From contig BCHH01000017.1 of the NCBI GenBank assembly GCA_001599595.1, forward strand, positions 387,054 to 451,053: a stretch of 64,000 nt of DNA, read 5' to 3'. A program made the position numbers and the translations under genes. The notes beneath the pieces are model-generated. The model saw only the letters and a list, made by a program, of their open reading frames with translations, searched no databases and was not told the DNA's origin. Source of the stretch: Beverwykella pulmonaria (lineage: Eukaryota; Ascomycota; Dothideomycetes; Pleosporales; Melanommataceae). This document shows, piece by piece, positions 1-10,999 of the stretch (the first letter of the stretch is position 1; each line of letters begins with the position of its first letter).

Positions 1-155
1 TCCAATTGATTATCCTCTTTTCTCATCCTTTCTATGGGATGAGATGAGATGAGATGAACCCAATTTCACTGCCTTCTTCTCTGATATTAATTGGAATTGG
101 CTCCAAATCGCTCCCCCACACACTTCGTATTCCTGGCATCTCATCAGCCAATCGC

Positions 156-1099
156 ATGATGGCAACTTTACCCAAGACGCCCTCGAAGCTGATAGCGAGC
201 GATTCATTCCTCTACGGGACCGCCTGGAAGAAGGATCAGACGAAGAGGTTGGTGAAGGAGGCGCTGGCTGCTGGCTTTCGCAAGGTTGACACTGCGGCCC
301 AGCCCAGGCATTATCAGGAGGTGTTGGTGGGTGAAGGGATTAGGGACGCTGTTAGGGAAGGTATTGTTAAACGGGAAGACCTCTATGTGAGTTTTCAGGC
401 GTATTTGTACCAACCGTAAGCTTACGATCCTAGGTCCAAACGAAGTACACCACTCCAGCTGGCCAAGACTCAAATAACATGCCATACCATCCACTAGATG
501 CCTTGGACGTCCAGATTCATACCTCCGTAGCATCATCGCTGCGGAATCTGCGACCAACTGAGAACTCGGAAGAGGGATCATATGTCGATTGTCTTCTCCT
601 CCACTCGCCTCTTCCCACAATCGATCAGACACTCGCAGCCTGGAAGCTACTTGAAACTTACGTTCCAGACAAGATACGTGCCCTCGGCATTTCTAACGTC
701 ACTCTTCCTGTCTTGCAGTCCATCTATGAGAATTCAACTGTCAAGCCATCTGTCGTGCAGAACCGTTTCTATTCTAACACCAAGTACGACGTCCCACTTC
801 GAGCATTCTGTCGTGAACATGACATCTCCTATCAGTCGTTCTGGACTCTGACTGGGAACCCAAAGTTGCTGAGATCAGAGCCTGTGACAGCTATTGCAAA
901 ATCGACTGGAGTAAATGCCTCAGTTGCGCTGTATGCCTTGGTTTCTGACTTGGGCATCGTCGTGTTGAATGGCACTACGTCTGCTGAGCACATGGAGGAA
1001 GACCTGGTCGGGATACAGAAGATCCGTCAGTGGGCAGAAAGTCACGAGAACCAATGGCTTCGAGCGGCCCTGAACTTCGCAAAACTAGTCGATCCATGA
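156..1099 (+). CDS. Aldo/keto reductase (two exons)
   Basis: NAD(P)H-dependent carbonyl/aldehyde reductase of the AKR superfamily, probably cytosolic; substrate unknown. Exons 156-386 and 434-1099 are joined across a 47-bp phase-0 intron (GTGAGT donor, TAG acceptor) and give about 298 residues, normal for a short fungal AKR. Visible family elements are the N-terminal strand with the conserved Asp (DTAAQPRHY, with the likely catalytic Tyr), VQTKYT at the start of exon 2 (Lys), LLLHSP (His) and GISNV. The start at 156 (two adjacent ATGs, 156 and 159) is preferred to an in-frame ATG at 54, because the upstream stretch is not AKR-like. The usual catalytic residues are present, so an active enzyme is expected. 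Confidence 0.88.
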
Positions 1100-2191
1100 A
1101 AATTGCTGATTTGGCCAGACAAGCATATTTATTTTTCTTATGTGATGCACTTATAGTGATTACCTCAAGGTTTCACCTTGAGCTTTGCGGTAAGACCACG
1201 AAACAGAATATCGGTTCACAGAATTACAGCGGACTGACCGATGTAGCGGGGAGTCGAACTGTTTCGATAGGCACTGCTTCATCATGGTCGTACATGTAAT
1301 GTTGAGATTGTTGCACTCATATGCCAAGATGCTGTTCTGGCTTGCCAACCACATGATGATCACCCTCAACTCAGCCTCATTTTACAACACCTCATCACCC
1401 TTTACCCTTTTAAGCTCAGTCGAGGGCAGCATCCAATGCCACTAAATACTGAGTCAGCAATTGACGAACGTGACGAATATACGTACAAGTCTACAGTTCC
1501 CTCCTAAGCCTTAGGGAGCCGCAAAGAACAAGTTTCTGCTTTTATATGTTCAAAATTGTGCGATCAAACTTGTTCGGAGGACATTTCTCCTTTCAATTCG
1601 ATGATCGAGCAGAGTATTCCCCTGGTGGTCTAGCTCGAAGAGGACCACGCTTTCAAGCACATTCTCAACATTTGTGATATTTCTCACGGTCAGAATACCC
1701 ACTCAACTGCGGAAGGGGCACTTGTATTTCCATGTCGGTCGGGTCTTTAGTGCCTAGGCATTGCGAAATATCTGCGCCTGGCAGCCTTCGGATTTCTTGC
1801 TCCATATGCGTGTACCTCCACAATGTCTTTTCCTGCAAGCTCGAATTGGACTCGCCCTTATTGAAACCGCATGGTAGGGACTCGTAGAAGAACGTGTGCG
1901 TAAAGCTGGACAAGTGCGTGCTGCTTGGGAAGATGCCGTATGTGCTCGGATGGCCATATCGCTTATCAGCTTTTGATTTCAATCGTCAACTGCTATCAAA
2001 AGTGTGCTCTTCATTCACGTGCTAGAATACTAAGAAGAAACTACTGTTACAGATGGCACCCCGAGCAACAAACCCTATTCGTGCATTCGTGTATTCGCTG
2101 GATAACGAATGATGATTCGAAAAGTCTAAAAGAAATCAGGTGACTGCCGTCTCTTTTTCACCTTTTCCCCATGTCTGGCCCGCAACGAGTT
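1100..2191. other. Intergenic stretch, no gene recognised
   Basis: Only short overlapping open frames occur here on both strands, none with a recognisable motif or a splice-supported extension. It separates the 3' end of the aldo/keto reductase from the 3' end of the convergent minus-strand gene ending at 2192, so it probably carries both terminators. Confidence 0.5.
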
Positions 2192-2620
2192 CTATGAATG
2201 CTTCGCATCCCCGGTCTTTTTCGGGCTGCCTCGTTCACTTTTGGTCTCCCTCGGGCTATTGGTTGCGCCCCCTTCTTGGTTCCCTCTCGGCTTGCTAACC
2301 TCTGGGTTACTCGGGCTCACATCGAGAGAATTCCCACCTCCCTCCCTCTCTGCGGTCTTGTTCTCGCCCTCCGGACTCGTGTTGTTGGGGTCGAACGCTG
2401 CGCCTGAGGCTGCTGCGTCGTCGTCCGAACCGGACTTGGAGTACTCGTTTGATGTCGTCTTAATAGAATCCTTCTCTTGGGTGTCTTTGCGTGGGTAGAG
2501 ATTTGTGGGCGCGGTGGTAAAACAGCGCGGGGAGAGGTTGGACGGGTGCTGGGTCGCCGTTTGGGCGCGTGGGGAAAAGGTGCGGTGCAGCACGTGGCGG
2601 CTGGTTTGGCAGCGGAACAT
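2192..2620 (-). CDS. Small conserved-looking protein with possible mitochondrial presequence
   Basis: A 142-residue protein of unknown function. The open frame continues upstream to 2986, but the ATG at 2620 is chosen because the first 45 residues from there are rich in Arg, Ser, Thr and His and nearly free of acidic residues, as in a mitochondrial targeting peptide, while the upstream part looks like untranslated leader. The remainder is hydrophilic and probably disordered, rich in Ser, Gly, Glu, Asn and Pro, with a basic Lys/Arg-rich C-terminus. It has no membrane segment or catalytic motif. It is divergent from the MOSC gene at 3349. Similar short proteins are common in dothideomycete genomes, which is recollection and not a search. 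Mitochondrial location is inferred. Confidence 0.6.
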   Translation of the reverse strand: MFRCQTSRHVLHRTFSPRAQTATQHPSNLSPRCFTTAPTNLYPRKDTQEKDSIKTTSNEYSKSGSDDDAAASGAAFDPNNTSPEGENKTAEREGGGNSLDVSPSNPEVSKPRGNQEGGATNSPRETKSERGSPKKTGDAKHS

Positions 2621-2859
2621 AGTTTGGGAAGCTATAAGGGTGGCTTGCGAATTGGGCGAGTTGTAGTAATCGGACCGTCGCACGTAGCTTTGGTAGCGGT
2701 TGAAAGCCCCGATTCGATGCTGCAGTCCAAATTGCAAGGAAGGAGTGGCAGAGACGGCAATTAAAGTTTTGCGATGAAAAGCGAGAGACGAGCGAGTCTG
2801 AGTTTTTGTTGGCGGCGTATGTTTCGCGGGCTGGAGGATGACATCTGGTGAGCGTGGTG

Positions 2860-2867
2860 TGACGTCA
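2860..2867. promoter_or_regulatory. CRE/ATF-type palindrome in a divergent promoter
   Basis: A perfect TGACGTCA palindrome lies between two divergent genes (starts at 2620 minus and 3349 plus). A CACGTG E-box follows at about 2903-2908, with a CCAAT box close by. TGACGTCA is the classical site for CREB/ATF-type bZIP factors, which in fungi act in stress and nutrient responses. Function here is inferred from the motif and position only. Confidence 0.4.
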
Positions 2868-3348
2868 CAGCTGGGGTAGGTACAACCGAGCGCGGGGCCG
2901 GCCACGTGACCGCCAATTGCTGGCATCGCGAATTGATCAGTATCCGCCGTGTAAGCCAGACTCGTTACGGCAAGGCCGGGCCCCACGACAAAATCTAGGC
3001 AGAAAGGTACATTACAACCTCTCCCTTTGACTCATTCCACGTAACGCAGCAGACGAAGCCAAGAAGATTTCATTGTTGGCTCAAGAAGTAAGAGTTTCCA
3101 GTTCTGCCAGTCTGCCAGACTGCCATGTAAGATTCTCCTCCCGCTGAACTCTAGTCACAAAATCTCGGATGTACTCACGCACCTTTGCTTTATCAGGACT
3201 TCTCACGTGCGTCGCCCACGGAGCAACGGGGTCCTCCATCATCTCCATCTTGTTTGGATAGCGGGACCTGGTTGATACTCTACCGCTGGGGAAGACATCC
3301 AACACTGCAAACACTTTTCAAATTCCATTACCACCAGCCACCGCCGAC

Positions 3349-5013
3349 ATGGGCTCCATCTCTTGGATGCCCCCCACACCCGACCCGTTGACCTTGCAGA
3401 ATCCTCCGCCTTTCCGTCCTCACCCACTCATTCACCTCCGGTCCGGAAAGATCAAGAAAGTGTTTGGCAATGTCATCGAATCGGCCATCTATAAGGTCCC
3501 ACTCTCTGGCCCTACCGCTATCACGCCGCTTGGTATACCCTCGGACGAACACGCCTTCGAAGATCACGGCGGCGTTGATAAAGCGCTCTTGCACTACAGC
3601 TCCCGCCACTACGCTGCCTGGAAAGCTGAGCTCCCGGGATCCGCCCATCTCTTCAATGTTGGCGCATTCGGCGAGAATTTGTATAGCGACATCGATGAGA
3701 CAACCGTGTGTATCGGCGATCGCATCTCGATTGGGGAGGTCATGGTCGAGGTGTCGGAGCCGCGTGCACCATGCTTCAAACTGAACCACCGATTCGAGGT
3801 CAAGGACCTGTCCAAGCGGGCGCAGACGTTGTTTCGCGTCGGCTGGTTCTATCGCATCATCAAGCCTGGAGCGGTCAAGCCTGGGGACATGATCACACTT
3901 GTTGAACGCCCGTATCCCGGCTGGACAGTCGCACGGATCATGTACTATCTGTACCACGAGAAAGATAATGTCGAGAGGATGAAGGAAATGGTAGACTTGC
4001 CACCGCTCGGGGTTGCTCCGAAACGTCTGTTTCAAAAGAGGCTGGACAGAGGCGTTGCTGAGAACCAGGACGGTAGGATGTTTGGAGTCGAGATGGATTC
4101 CTGGAACGAGTATCAGATCGTTGACAAGAGGAGGGAAACAAGCCAAGTCACGGCGTTTGTGTTCGAAGCTTTGGAGCAACCGAAACAAGTGATTCCTGTC
4201 GAGCCTGGAAGCCACGTGCGATTGAAGCTAGGGGCCAAGCTGGTCCGAGCCTACTCGGTCGTTGGTGGTACATCGCAGAGATTCGAGCTCGGCATTGCCC
4301 TGGCTGAACCGAGCCGTGGCGGTTCAAAGTTCCTGCACGAGCAGACAAAACGCGGAGATGTGCTTACCGTCAGTAAATTCACAACAAGCTTTCCACTTGC
4401 TCAGGAAGCTGATCACCATATCATCATCGCTGGCGGTATCGGCATCACCTCATTCCTGGCAGCACTGCAGCACCTACAAGCGTCAGGCAAGAGCTATGAG
4501 CTACATTTCGCTGTGGCAATGGAGGTCCCATTCGAAAAGTACATTGCCCCTCTAGGTGCCAAGGCCAAGATCTACAACAAATCCCTTGGTCAAAGGCTCG
4601 ACCTTGGCAGCATCATATCTGGTGCTGGAAGCAACACCCACATCTACTGTTGTGGCCCCCAGCGCCTCATGGACGGCGTCGAAGCTGTCACCAAGCAATT
4701 CAATAGGCCAGGCTCTGCCGTCCACTTTGAGCAATTCGTCGTCACAACCTCGGGGGATCCATTTACCGCGGAATTGAGGGAGAGTAAAAAGACGATCGAG
4801 ATCGGAGCCACGCAGTCGCTGCTGGATGCGCTGAAAGCAGTTGGAATGGATGTCGATAGCTCATGCGAGGTGGGCAATTGCGGGACGTGCAGGGTCAACG
4901 TGTGTGAAGGACGCGTCGAACATAAGGGGACCGGGCTGATGGAGAGCGAGAAGGAGGGCATGATGCTGAGCTGTGTGTCGAGGGGGATTGGTCATATTGT
5001 GTTGGACTTGTGA
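3349..5013 (+). CDS. MOSC domain - flavin reductase - 2Fe-2S ferredoxin fusion
   Basis: A single-exon protein of 554 residues with three recognisable modules. Residues about 25-190 are a MOSC domain with the conserved Cys in EPRAPCFKLNH (molybdenum-cofactor sulfur-carrier fold), followed by a short helical linker of the YiiM 3-alpha type. Residues about 255-460 form a ferredoxin-reductase-like FAD/NAD(P)H domain (RAYSVVGG for flavin, IIAGGIGITSF for the nucleotide). The C-terminus is a plant-type 2Fe-2S domain with Cys spacing CEVGNCGTC plus a distal Cys in LSCVSR. All four iron-sulfur Cys are visible. It could pass electrons from NAD(P)H through FAD and the cluster to a Moco-linked reaction such as reduction of N-hydroxylated compounds; the substrate is unknown. 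The ATG at 3349 follows a purine-poor leader and begins the MOSC-like N-terminus. Confidence 0.85.
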   Translation: MGSISWMPPTPDPLTLQNPPPFRPHPLIHLRSGKIKKVFGNVIESAIYKVPLSGPTAITPLGIPSDEHAFEDHGGVDKALLHYSSRHYAAWKAELPGSAHLFNVGAFGENLYSDIDETTVCIGDRISIGEVMVEVSEPRAPCFKLNHRFEVKDLSKRAQTLFRVGWFYRIIKPGAVKPGDMITLVERPYPGWTVARIMYYLYHEKDNVERMKEMVDLPPLGVAPKRLFQKRLDRGVAENQDGRMFGVEMDSWNEYQIVDKRRETSQVTAFVFEALEQPKQVIPVEPGSHVRLKLGAKLVRAYSVVGGTSQRFELGIALAEPSRGGSKFLHEQTKRGDVLTVSKFTTSFPLAQEADHHIIIAGGIGITSFLAALQHLQASGKSYELHFAVAMEVPFEKYIAPLGAKAKIYNKSLGQRLDLGSIISGAGSNTHIYCCGPQRLMDGVEAVTKQFNRPGSAVHFEQFVVTTSGDPFTAELRESKKTIEIGATQSLLDALKAVGMDVDSSCEVGNCGTCRVNVCEGRVEHKGTGLMESEKEGMMLSCVSRGIGHIVLDL

Positions 5014-5292
5014 GCGTGGAGGAACACGATGGGTTTTGGCCCATAGCTTTTGGACTTGGTGGAAGCAGAATTTAGACGGCATCAGAATGGCGATTACCTC
5101 TTCGAGTGTCACGTGTGTTTTTCCAACAAGTGGTTGGAGTGTGAACACCATGACGTTCTCGGCTCGGTGAAATCCCCAATCCGGATCGGCACTAATAAGC
5201 CATCCTACTAACCCAAACCGCAACCTGAAGATAGAGGAGGTTTGAGGCTGAAGCGCGTTTGTATCGATGCCTACTCTTCTACGCCCCCAGCG

Positions 5293-7541
5293 ATGAGGAA
5301 CCCCGTGGCGTGCGTCTCGTGTCGGTCGGCCAAGCAGAGATGTATTCACAACGACGCACCCCCGTGCGACCGGTGCAAGGCTGGCGGCAGAGCCGAAGCA
5401 TGCGAGTTTCCACCACCAGGCACGTCTGCCATCCATCGTCGCCCCAAGCGCCCGCGACAAGACTCGGGTTCGACGCCGCCCTCTCACGTTACCGACACGC
5501 CTGTGCCTGGAAGCGTATCGGCCGCGAACCACGGCCAGCCAGTCTCAGCGTACCGCCGCATCGACGCCGTGAGCGGCAGCGGCATCAGTCCCACTAATGC
5601 CGCGCAGCACCCGTCGCCGAACTCTCTCTCATCGGCATCGCAGCTCGAGGGCCTAGACCCCTTTGAGCTGCTCACTGACGAGGTCAAGAACAGCTACCTG
5701 CGCTGCTCGTACAAATGGAGTTTTCACCACACGCCCACGCTGCTGCTGCGTATCCGCGACCGCACGCTCGAGATATGGATGGCGTGGGCGATCTTGGCGC
5801 TAGCCATACGGTGCGGATTCCCTCATATCCATCGACTGCGCTTCAAATAACATAGAATTGCAGGTTCGTGAAGGAGCCCCCCGCCGGCTTCACCACGCAG
5901 ACCGAGGCCAGCAATGCCTTCGCCACCCACGCGCGCCAGATTCTCCAGTCCGACCTCGAGACCCCCAGCATCAGCCGCGTGCAGGCACTCCTCATGTTGA
6001 CGGGCCACGACTGGGGCGCCGGCAATGGAAGGCGAGCGTGGATATACCTGGGAATGGCCATACGGCTGGTTGAAGTCATGGAACTCTGCCAGGAACCCAA
6101 AACGCCCAAGAACCGGCATCCCACCCGCGAGGAATTCATTGAGGCAGAAGTGCGCCGGCGGACTGCCTGGACTTGCTTCCTCATGGACTCGCTGCTCAGC
6201 GGCGGCAAAGGGCGCAAGCGGTCGCTGACAGCCGCTGATATGAACATCCAGCTCCCTTGTGAGCGCGAGGGCTTCGTCTTTGGGGAGGCCGTGTGTACAG
6301 AGAGTCTGGACGGGCAACTACGCATGCCTCCGCTGTCCCGTCCAGTCGGCGAGTTGGGCATTATCGCATACAGCATGCGGGCAGCCAACATATGGGGCAA
6401 GGTTGCTCGCTGGGCCTGCTCCGATGTCGTCAATACAGAGCTCCCTTGGTCCCCGACCTCCGAGTTCACGGGGTTGATCCACGAACTGGAAAGCTGGAAA
6501 CAGAAGCTGCCACACCGATTGCAGTACGATCTGTTTTCTTTGCACAGTCACAACGCCGTGGATCAAGGGCAGGCGTACTGCTACATGCACAGTATATATT
6601 TCATGAGCTACATGTTCCTGCACCGTGCGTACCTGCCTGTTCTCGGCCCCCACGCTGCTGGAGATGAAGGCCCGAACTCATATAACGACCACGCAGATAT
6701 GTGGAAGAGTTGGCAGAAGACTTCTAGGCGCGAGTTATTCAAAGAGTCGACCATGGTTCTGGAAATGCTCGACGAGATGCGGACGTTTGGCGTCTTCTTT
6801 CTCCGAGGCTTGGTGCCCTGGATAGGGTTCACCATATACACAGCTGTTGGTGTGATGTTGTATAGCTTCAACTTTCCAAGTGGGGAGGACGACCCTAAGA
6901 TTACTGAAAAGGCGCGCGAACGTGTCATTCAGGGGTGCACCTTTCTAAAGGAAATGAAAACCCAGTGGCCTATGGCTGAGACTTGGGTAAGAATACTAAT
7001 CACCTTCCTCGTCGATTCTTACTGACGCCTGTAAGTTCGAAACAATCAAACGGATGCAGGCATACTATCGCTCTGCCCTTGGACAAGATGGCCCCGTCTC
7101 GCCTGACGAACGGCAAGAGCTCCGACGAGCCATGATCGATTACGGCGCCCTGCAGCCGTCTCCAGTCCAGCGGCCTTTGGACCCCTCAAGCAACAGCAAG
7201 CCAGATACCACCATCGTCCGCGATAGCGTTGCACGCGAGGTAGACGGCCCATCCTACGCCCCTTCTATTACTCCACCACTAACATCCAACAGCCCGCAAG
7301 CCTCGCAGCCCACAACCTCATGTCACCTCCAATCACCACCACGCCCAATGGATACGCATCGAATTTCTCATGGACTCCTAACCCGCATTCGCATTCTGCA
7401 TCGCTTCCCTCTGTCGACGTCGATGAGTCGTCTTTTGATCTCGATTTCGACTTTGCGAACGTGGATATGGAGGCGCTGGGATTTGCGACGCAGGACTTTT
7501 GGGGAAGCTTTCCTGGCGAAGTGGGGAGTGGCTTTCAGTAA
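5293..7541 (+). CDS. Zn2Cys6 transcription factor with fungal-specific MHR domain
   Basis: Nuclear DNA-binding regulator of about 697 residues. Exons are 5293-5810, 5864-6986, 7036-7239 and 7293-7541; all three introns are 49-53 bp and each join restores frame. The binuclear zinc cluster lies at residues 7-37 with spacing C-x2-C-x6-C-x7-C-x2-C-x8-C. A basic, Pro/Ser-rich linker follows. The middle region (about residues 170-540) is the all-helical fungal transcription-factor domain, with an AWIYLGMAIRLVEVM helix and an EVRRRTAWTCF motif typical of the family. The C-terminus is acidic and aromatic (DFDFANVDMEALGF), plausible as an activation segment. The target genes cannot be read from the sequence; the nearest candidates are the MOSC fusion upstream and the PNPOx-like gene downstream, but no link is shown. 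The last intron has a textbook CTAAC branch site. Confidence 0.88.
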
Positions 7542-8435
7542 TCATTTCTACTTGCCTCTTTTTGATATACCTGAATCTGAACCGTTGCGTGTAGTGATAT
7601 TGGCGCGAGAAGGAATGGACATGGGGAGGTCTTTCAATACATTGTCTAACCACAAACGATTGTGGACTGCCAAAATAGTAAACCCCCCCGGATCGGCAGC
7701 CGTGTCTCGGCACGTCGGCATCTGCACCACATAGTTATGGAATCCGGGCCTTGATTTCTTATATGGAAAAGGAGGTTTTATGGGTATTTGAGAATAGGTT
7801 CGGGCGTGAAAAGTTGCCATGGCCGTTTACTTATCATATACACTGGTAGTAATTTGCTGCATTCCTACTGTCTACCAATGCCAAGCTAGCATGAGGTTAA
7901 ATTAACCTGATGGAATTCAGAGTGGCACGAACAACTACTCACAATAATAAGTTAAGTCTCCCTGCTCTCTGCATTCACCTGTCGTAAGCTATCAAAATTG
8001 CGTCGATATTGAGATATATAGACCAATTAGCATCCGCAATTACATTCATCCAAAAGAGGGATGATAGCCGAGGATTCACTCGTCGTGCCCCGCAACACAA
8101 CGATGTATGACTCAACAGAACAATCATTTCGAAAACTGACATCTATTCCAACGACTGATCCAAGATCTTGTGTCTGACAGAGCTTAGTATAGCAACTAGA
8201 CGAAAGATTCATCTGCGGATCTCCGAGCTCCGATCTCGGCGTCTGACTAGGAACTATCTGAAGCGACTCCCTCTTAGGCCCGACGGGATAATACCCTCAC
8301 ACACTATTGAACACAACTACTCATCGCTAGTTCGACCCTTCAACCACATCCCTGCCTCTCGACACTTTACCTACCACCCCAAACAATTCTCTAATCCGTC
8401 TTTTCCAACCTCCCACTTACCACCAATTTGCCAAT
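7542..8435. other. Intergenic stretch, no gene recognised
   Basis: AT-rich sequence between two plus-strand genes. The open frames are short and lack motifs. A pyrimidine-rich leader precedes the ATG at 8436 and is probably the promoter and 5' untranslated region of that gene. Confidence 0.5.
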
Positions 8436-9342
8436 ATGGGCGTGTACTACGAAGACATCCCTTCCTCCTTGCAGCCGTGGATTCTTGCTCAGAAAATGCT
8501 CTGGGTAGGCTCCGCCCCTCTGTCCGGAGACGGCCACATCAACATCTCACCAAAAGGCGGCCCCGATTTCTTCGGCATCATCTCTCCCCGCCAATTCTGG
8601 TTCATGGACTTGACGGGCTCCGGCGTCGAAACAACCTCGCACATGCACGAACCTGGAAATGCGCGGATTTGTGTCATGTTCATCGCGTTTGAAGGCGCAC
8701 CTAAGATTATTAGGATTTGGGGAAAGGGCAGGGTCATTGAGAATGATGGACAGGACGGGTCTCAGTTTGGAAGATTTGTCAAGGAGAATGGGGTTAAGAC
8801 TATCCCAGGGACGAGGAGTGTTATACTCGTGGATGTCGAACAGTGTGGGAGTAGTTGTGGATTTAGTGTGCCCTTTTATGAGTTTAAGGGGTTTAGGAGT
8901 ACGTTGAATGACTTCTTTAAGAAGAAGGGAGATGAGGATATGGTAAAGTATGCAATTTCATCCTCTATCCTTGTCATTGTACTACACTGCTTGTTCTGTG
9001 TTCTTCTTCTTATCCCTTAATCAACGGAAAGCATCAAAATGACAATTGGAGATATACTAACAGTCTCGCAGATACTGGGCATATAAATCTCAATTCTCCA
9101 TCGATGGCCTCCCCGGCATGAAGCGCGGATACAACTATGCACAACAGCATAACGTCGCGCCGCTCAAGAAGTTTGTTGGCAAAGCTGCGACCACGGGCCC
9201 TGTGAGATCCGCGACACAGATCTCAGTCGTGCAATTGCTGTTAGTTGGAATCTTGAGTTTCATCATTGGCGCGCTCATGGTGTTGACGGTAGTGAGCCCA
9301 GAGGTTGTTAGCAGGGTGCAGAGTAAGGAGTCGTGGGCGTGA
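8436..9342 (+). CDS. PNPOx-like FMN-binding protein with C-terminal membrane anchor
   Basis: A split-barrel flavoprotein of the pyridoxamine-phosphate-oxidase-like superfamily, about 260 residues. Exons are 8436-8947 and 9072-9342; the donor is GTATGC at 8948, chosen over GTAAAG at 8943 because only the former keeps the frame (the other gives an immediate stop). The barrel occupies residues about 10-130, with the HINISPKGGPDFF strand and MHEPGNARICVMF typical of this family. A membrane segment follows near the C-terminus (VVQLLLVGILSFIIGALMVL) with a short polar tail, which suggests a tail-anchored flavoprotein facing the cytosol. Whether FMN is bound and the substrate reduced or oxidised are unknown. 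The 124-bp intron is longer than most here. Confidence 0.8.
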
Positions 9343-10354
9343 CGGGCGAAAGACAGAGGAGAAATTGCAGCGAGAAGAGCATACAATGATTTCATGTAGT
9401 AAAACAGCGGCATGGGACGATATTCTGGTGTTTCGGCGTTGAGGGAATGCCGCCGCTTAGTGAGACTTGTGCCTTCTCTTTGAGCAGGGCAGGCTTTCAA
9501 TGCTGACCATGATTGTCTCCGATTGTCCGTCCTATCTCTCAGAGGTATACTCACACCCAGCTGCTCTGTGTCTACAGCCATATTCTACGGAAAGCATTGA
9601 GTAATAGAGGAACACGAAAATGAGAAATGCCCATAAGTCATGCATATTTGCTTGCAAGGCGCTCAAGTATGTAGGACTCCTCATTTCAAAAACCCAAGAC
9701 ACAATGAATGAGACAAGCTAATGATGGTAGCCTATGTGACCCCTTTAGCTCTGCGAATGGTGTACGCATTCAGTCTATACCGTTATATCATATATTATAA
9801 TTCATTAGGACCTGGCGGGACTCTGCGAGTAGAGGAGTCTGCCAAACTTCGAGGCGGCAGGGGCTGCAAATCTCGCTAGTTTCTTGATGGCATCCCCGCC
9901 ACATGCTGAACTATTGAACGCTCCCTAGTTTACTTGTAATTGTGTAGCCTCAAACCATTCCTTTCGGCCACAACCGGAGAGAATGGATGAGCTGGAAGAA
10001 TTATTTGACGGCCCAGCTTCTATAGCTCCCTCTGTGAAAATGTATCGTGCAAAATTATGGCAGTTGGTCGTCTACCGTCTAAAGTGAAAGGCATTCACCG
10101 TTCTCCGCCGAAGCACTGATATTCATCATTCCTGCCGAAGCACTATCATTCACTCAGTCCCCCAAACCGTCCTAAATCGCTCACCTGCCGAGCCCCGCGG
10201 GTTGCTGAATGTCTCCCTCGCTCAACCCACCTCCACTTCTTCTCTACCAATGCGCCCAACCGCCACCACACATAACTTTGCACATCATTATGGCATCACA
10301 ACATCGCCTCCATGTACTCCACGCTAATGCAACCCCAGCGGCCATAAACCAGAC

Positions 10355-10990
10355 TATGCCCTCGACGTTCACCTGCAGCGCCATGAGAAAGAAGTAACCG
10401 AGAAGCTGACACGAGAAGGATGCTCGGAAAAGCTCGCACACGAGAAAGAAGCCACCGAGATGCCCACACGAGAAACAGAGTTGCGCAGGGATGAAAGACA
10501 ATCCAACTTGCCAAAGCAGTGCTGAAGAGCTCCACGAGAGAGGCGAGGATCCCCACGTCCTGGAAGTTGTACTCCAGTGCGCTCAGGCGGTCGTGTACAT
10601 GACTAAGACGGGCGCGAAAAGGGCATGGTCCTCCTCAGCGCCGCCGCCATTAAACCACCTAAGGCAGGACTCCTGCACGTGATCACGCAGTTCTGGGGCA
10701 CGATAACAAGCAAACTCGTATCCGTCACCCTTTACACACTGAGAGACGCCGTTGAGATAACCAGCATCGTCGAGCTGATCACGGAAGCATGGAACTGGAC
10801 CCTAGTTCTCAAGGAAGAATTCGACGTCTCCTAAGAGGCGCCGCTATCTGTCGGCCGACACCTGAATCTCCTAGATCTCCTCGACCTCCTTTGGTACAAG
10901 TCCAAAAAGACGGAGAACTTTGAGCTCTTCCGGATGAAGGTCGAATATCTCCGCGAAGTGGTGACTCGGAGGAGGAGTGCTCATATTCAA
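10355..10990 (+). pseudogene. Decayed coding region, family not recognised
   Basis: The sequence reads as a protein only if three frames are joined. A charged, helical part (EKEVTEKLTREG... from 10355) ends in a stop near 10520. The next frame gives ELHERGEDPHVLEVVLQCAQ. A third frame from about 10625 gives LLHVITQFWGTITSKLVS and, after a stop at about 10832, LLDLLDLLWYKSKKTENFELF. Amphipathic helices continue smoothly across the breaks, which suggests one ancestral gene that has lost frame at least twice and gained stops. No convincing start codon or splice signals would rescue it. I do not recognise the family. A chance run of coding-like sequence is the alternative. Confidence 0.4.
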
Positions 10991-10999
10991 ACACAGCTA

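Noticed and set aside
1665..2143. Overlapping frames of 60-105 residues on both strands
   Set aside because: No motif, no splice-supported extension and no clear start; treated as intergenic.
3328..4215. 295-residue minus-strand frame
   Set aside because: Antisense to the MOSC fusion, whose motifs are unambiguous.
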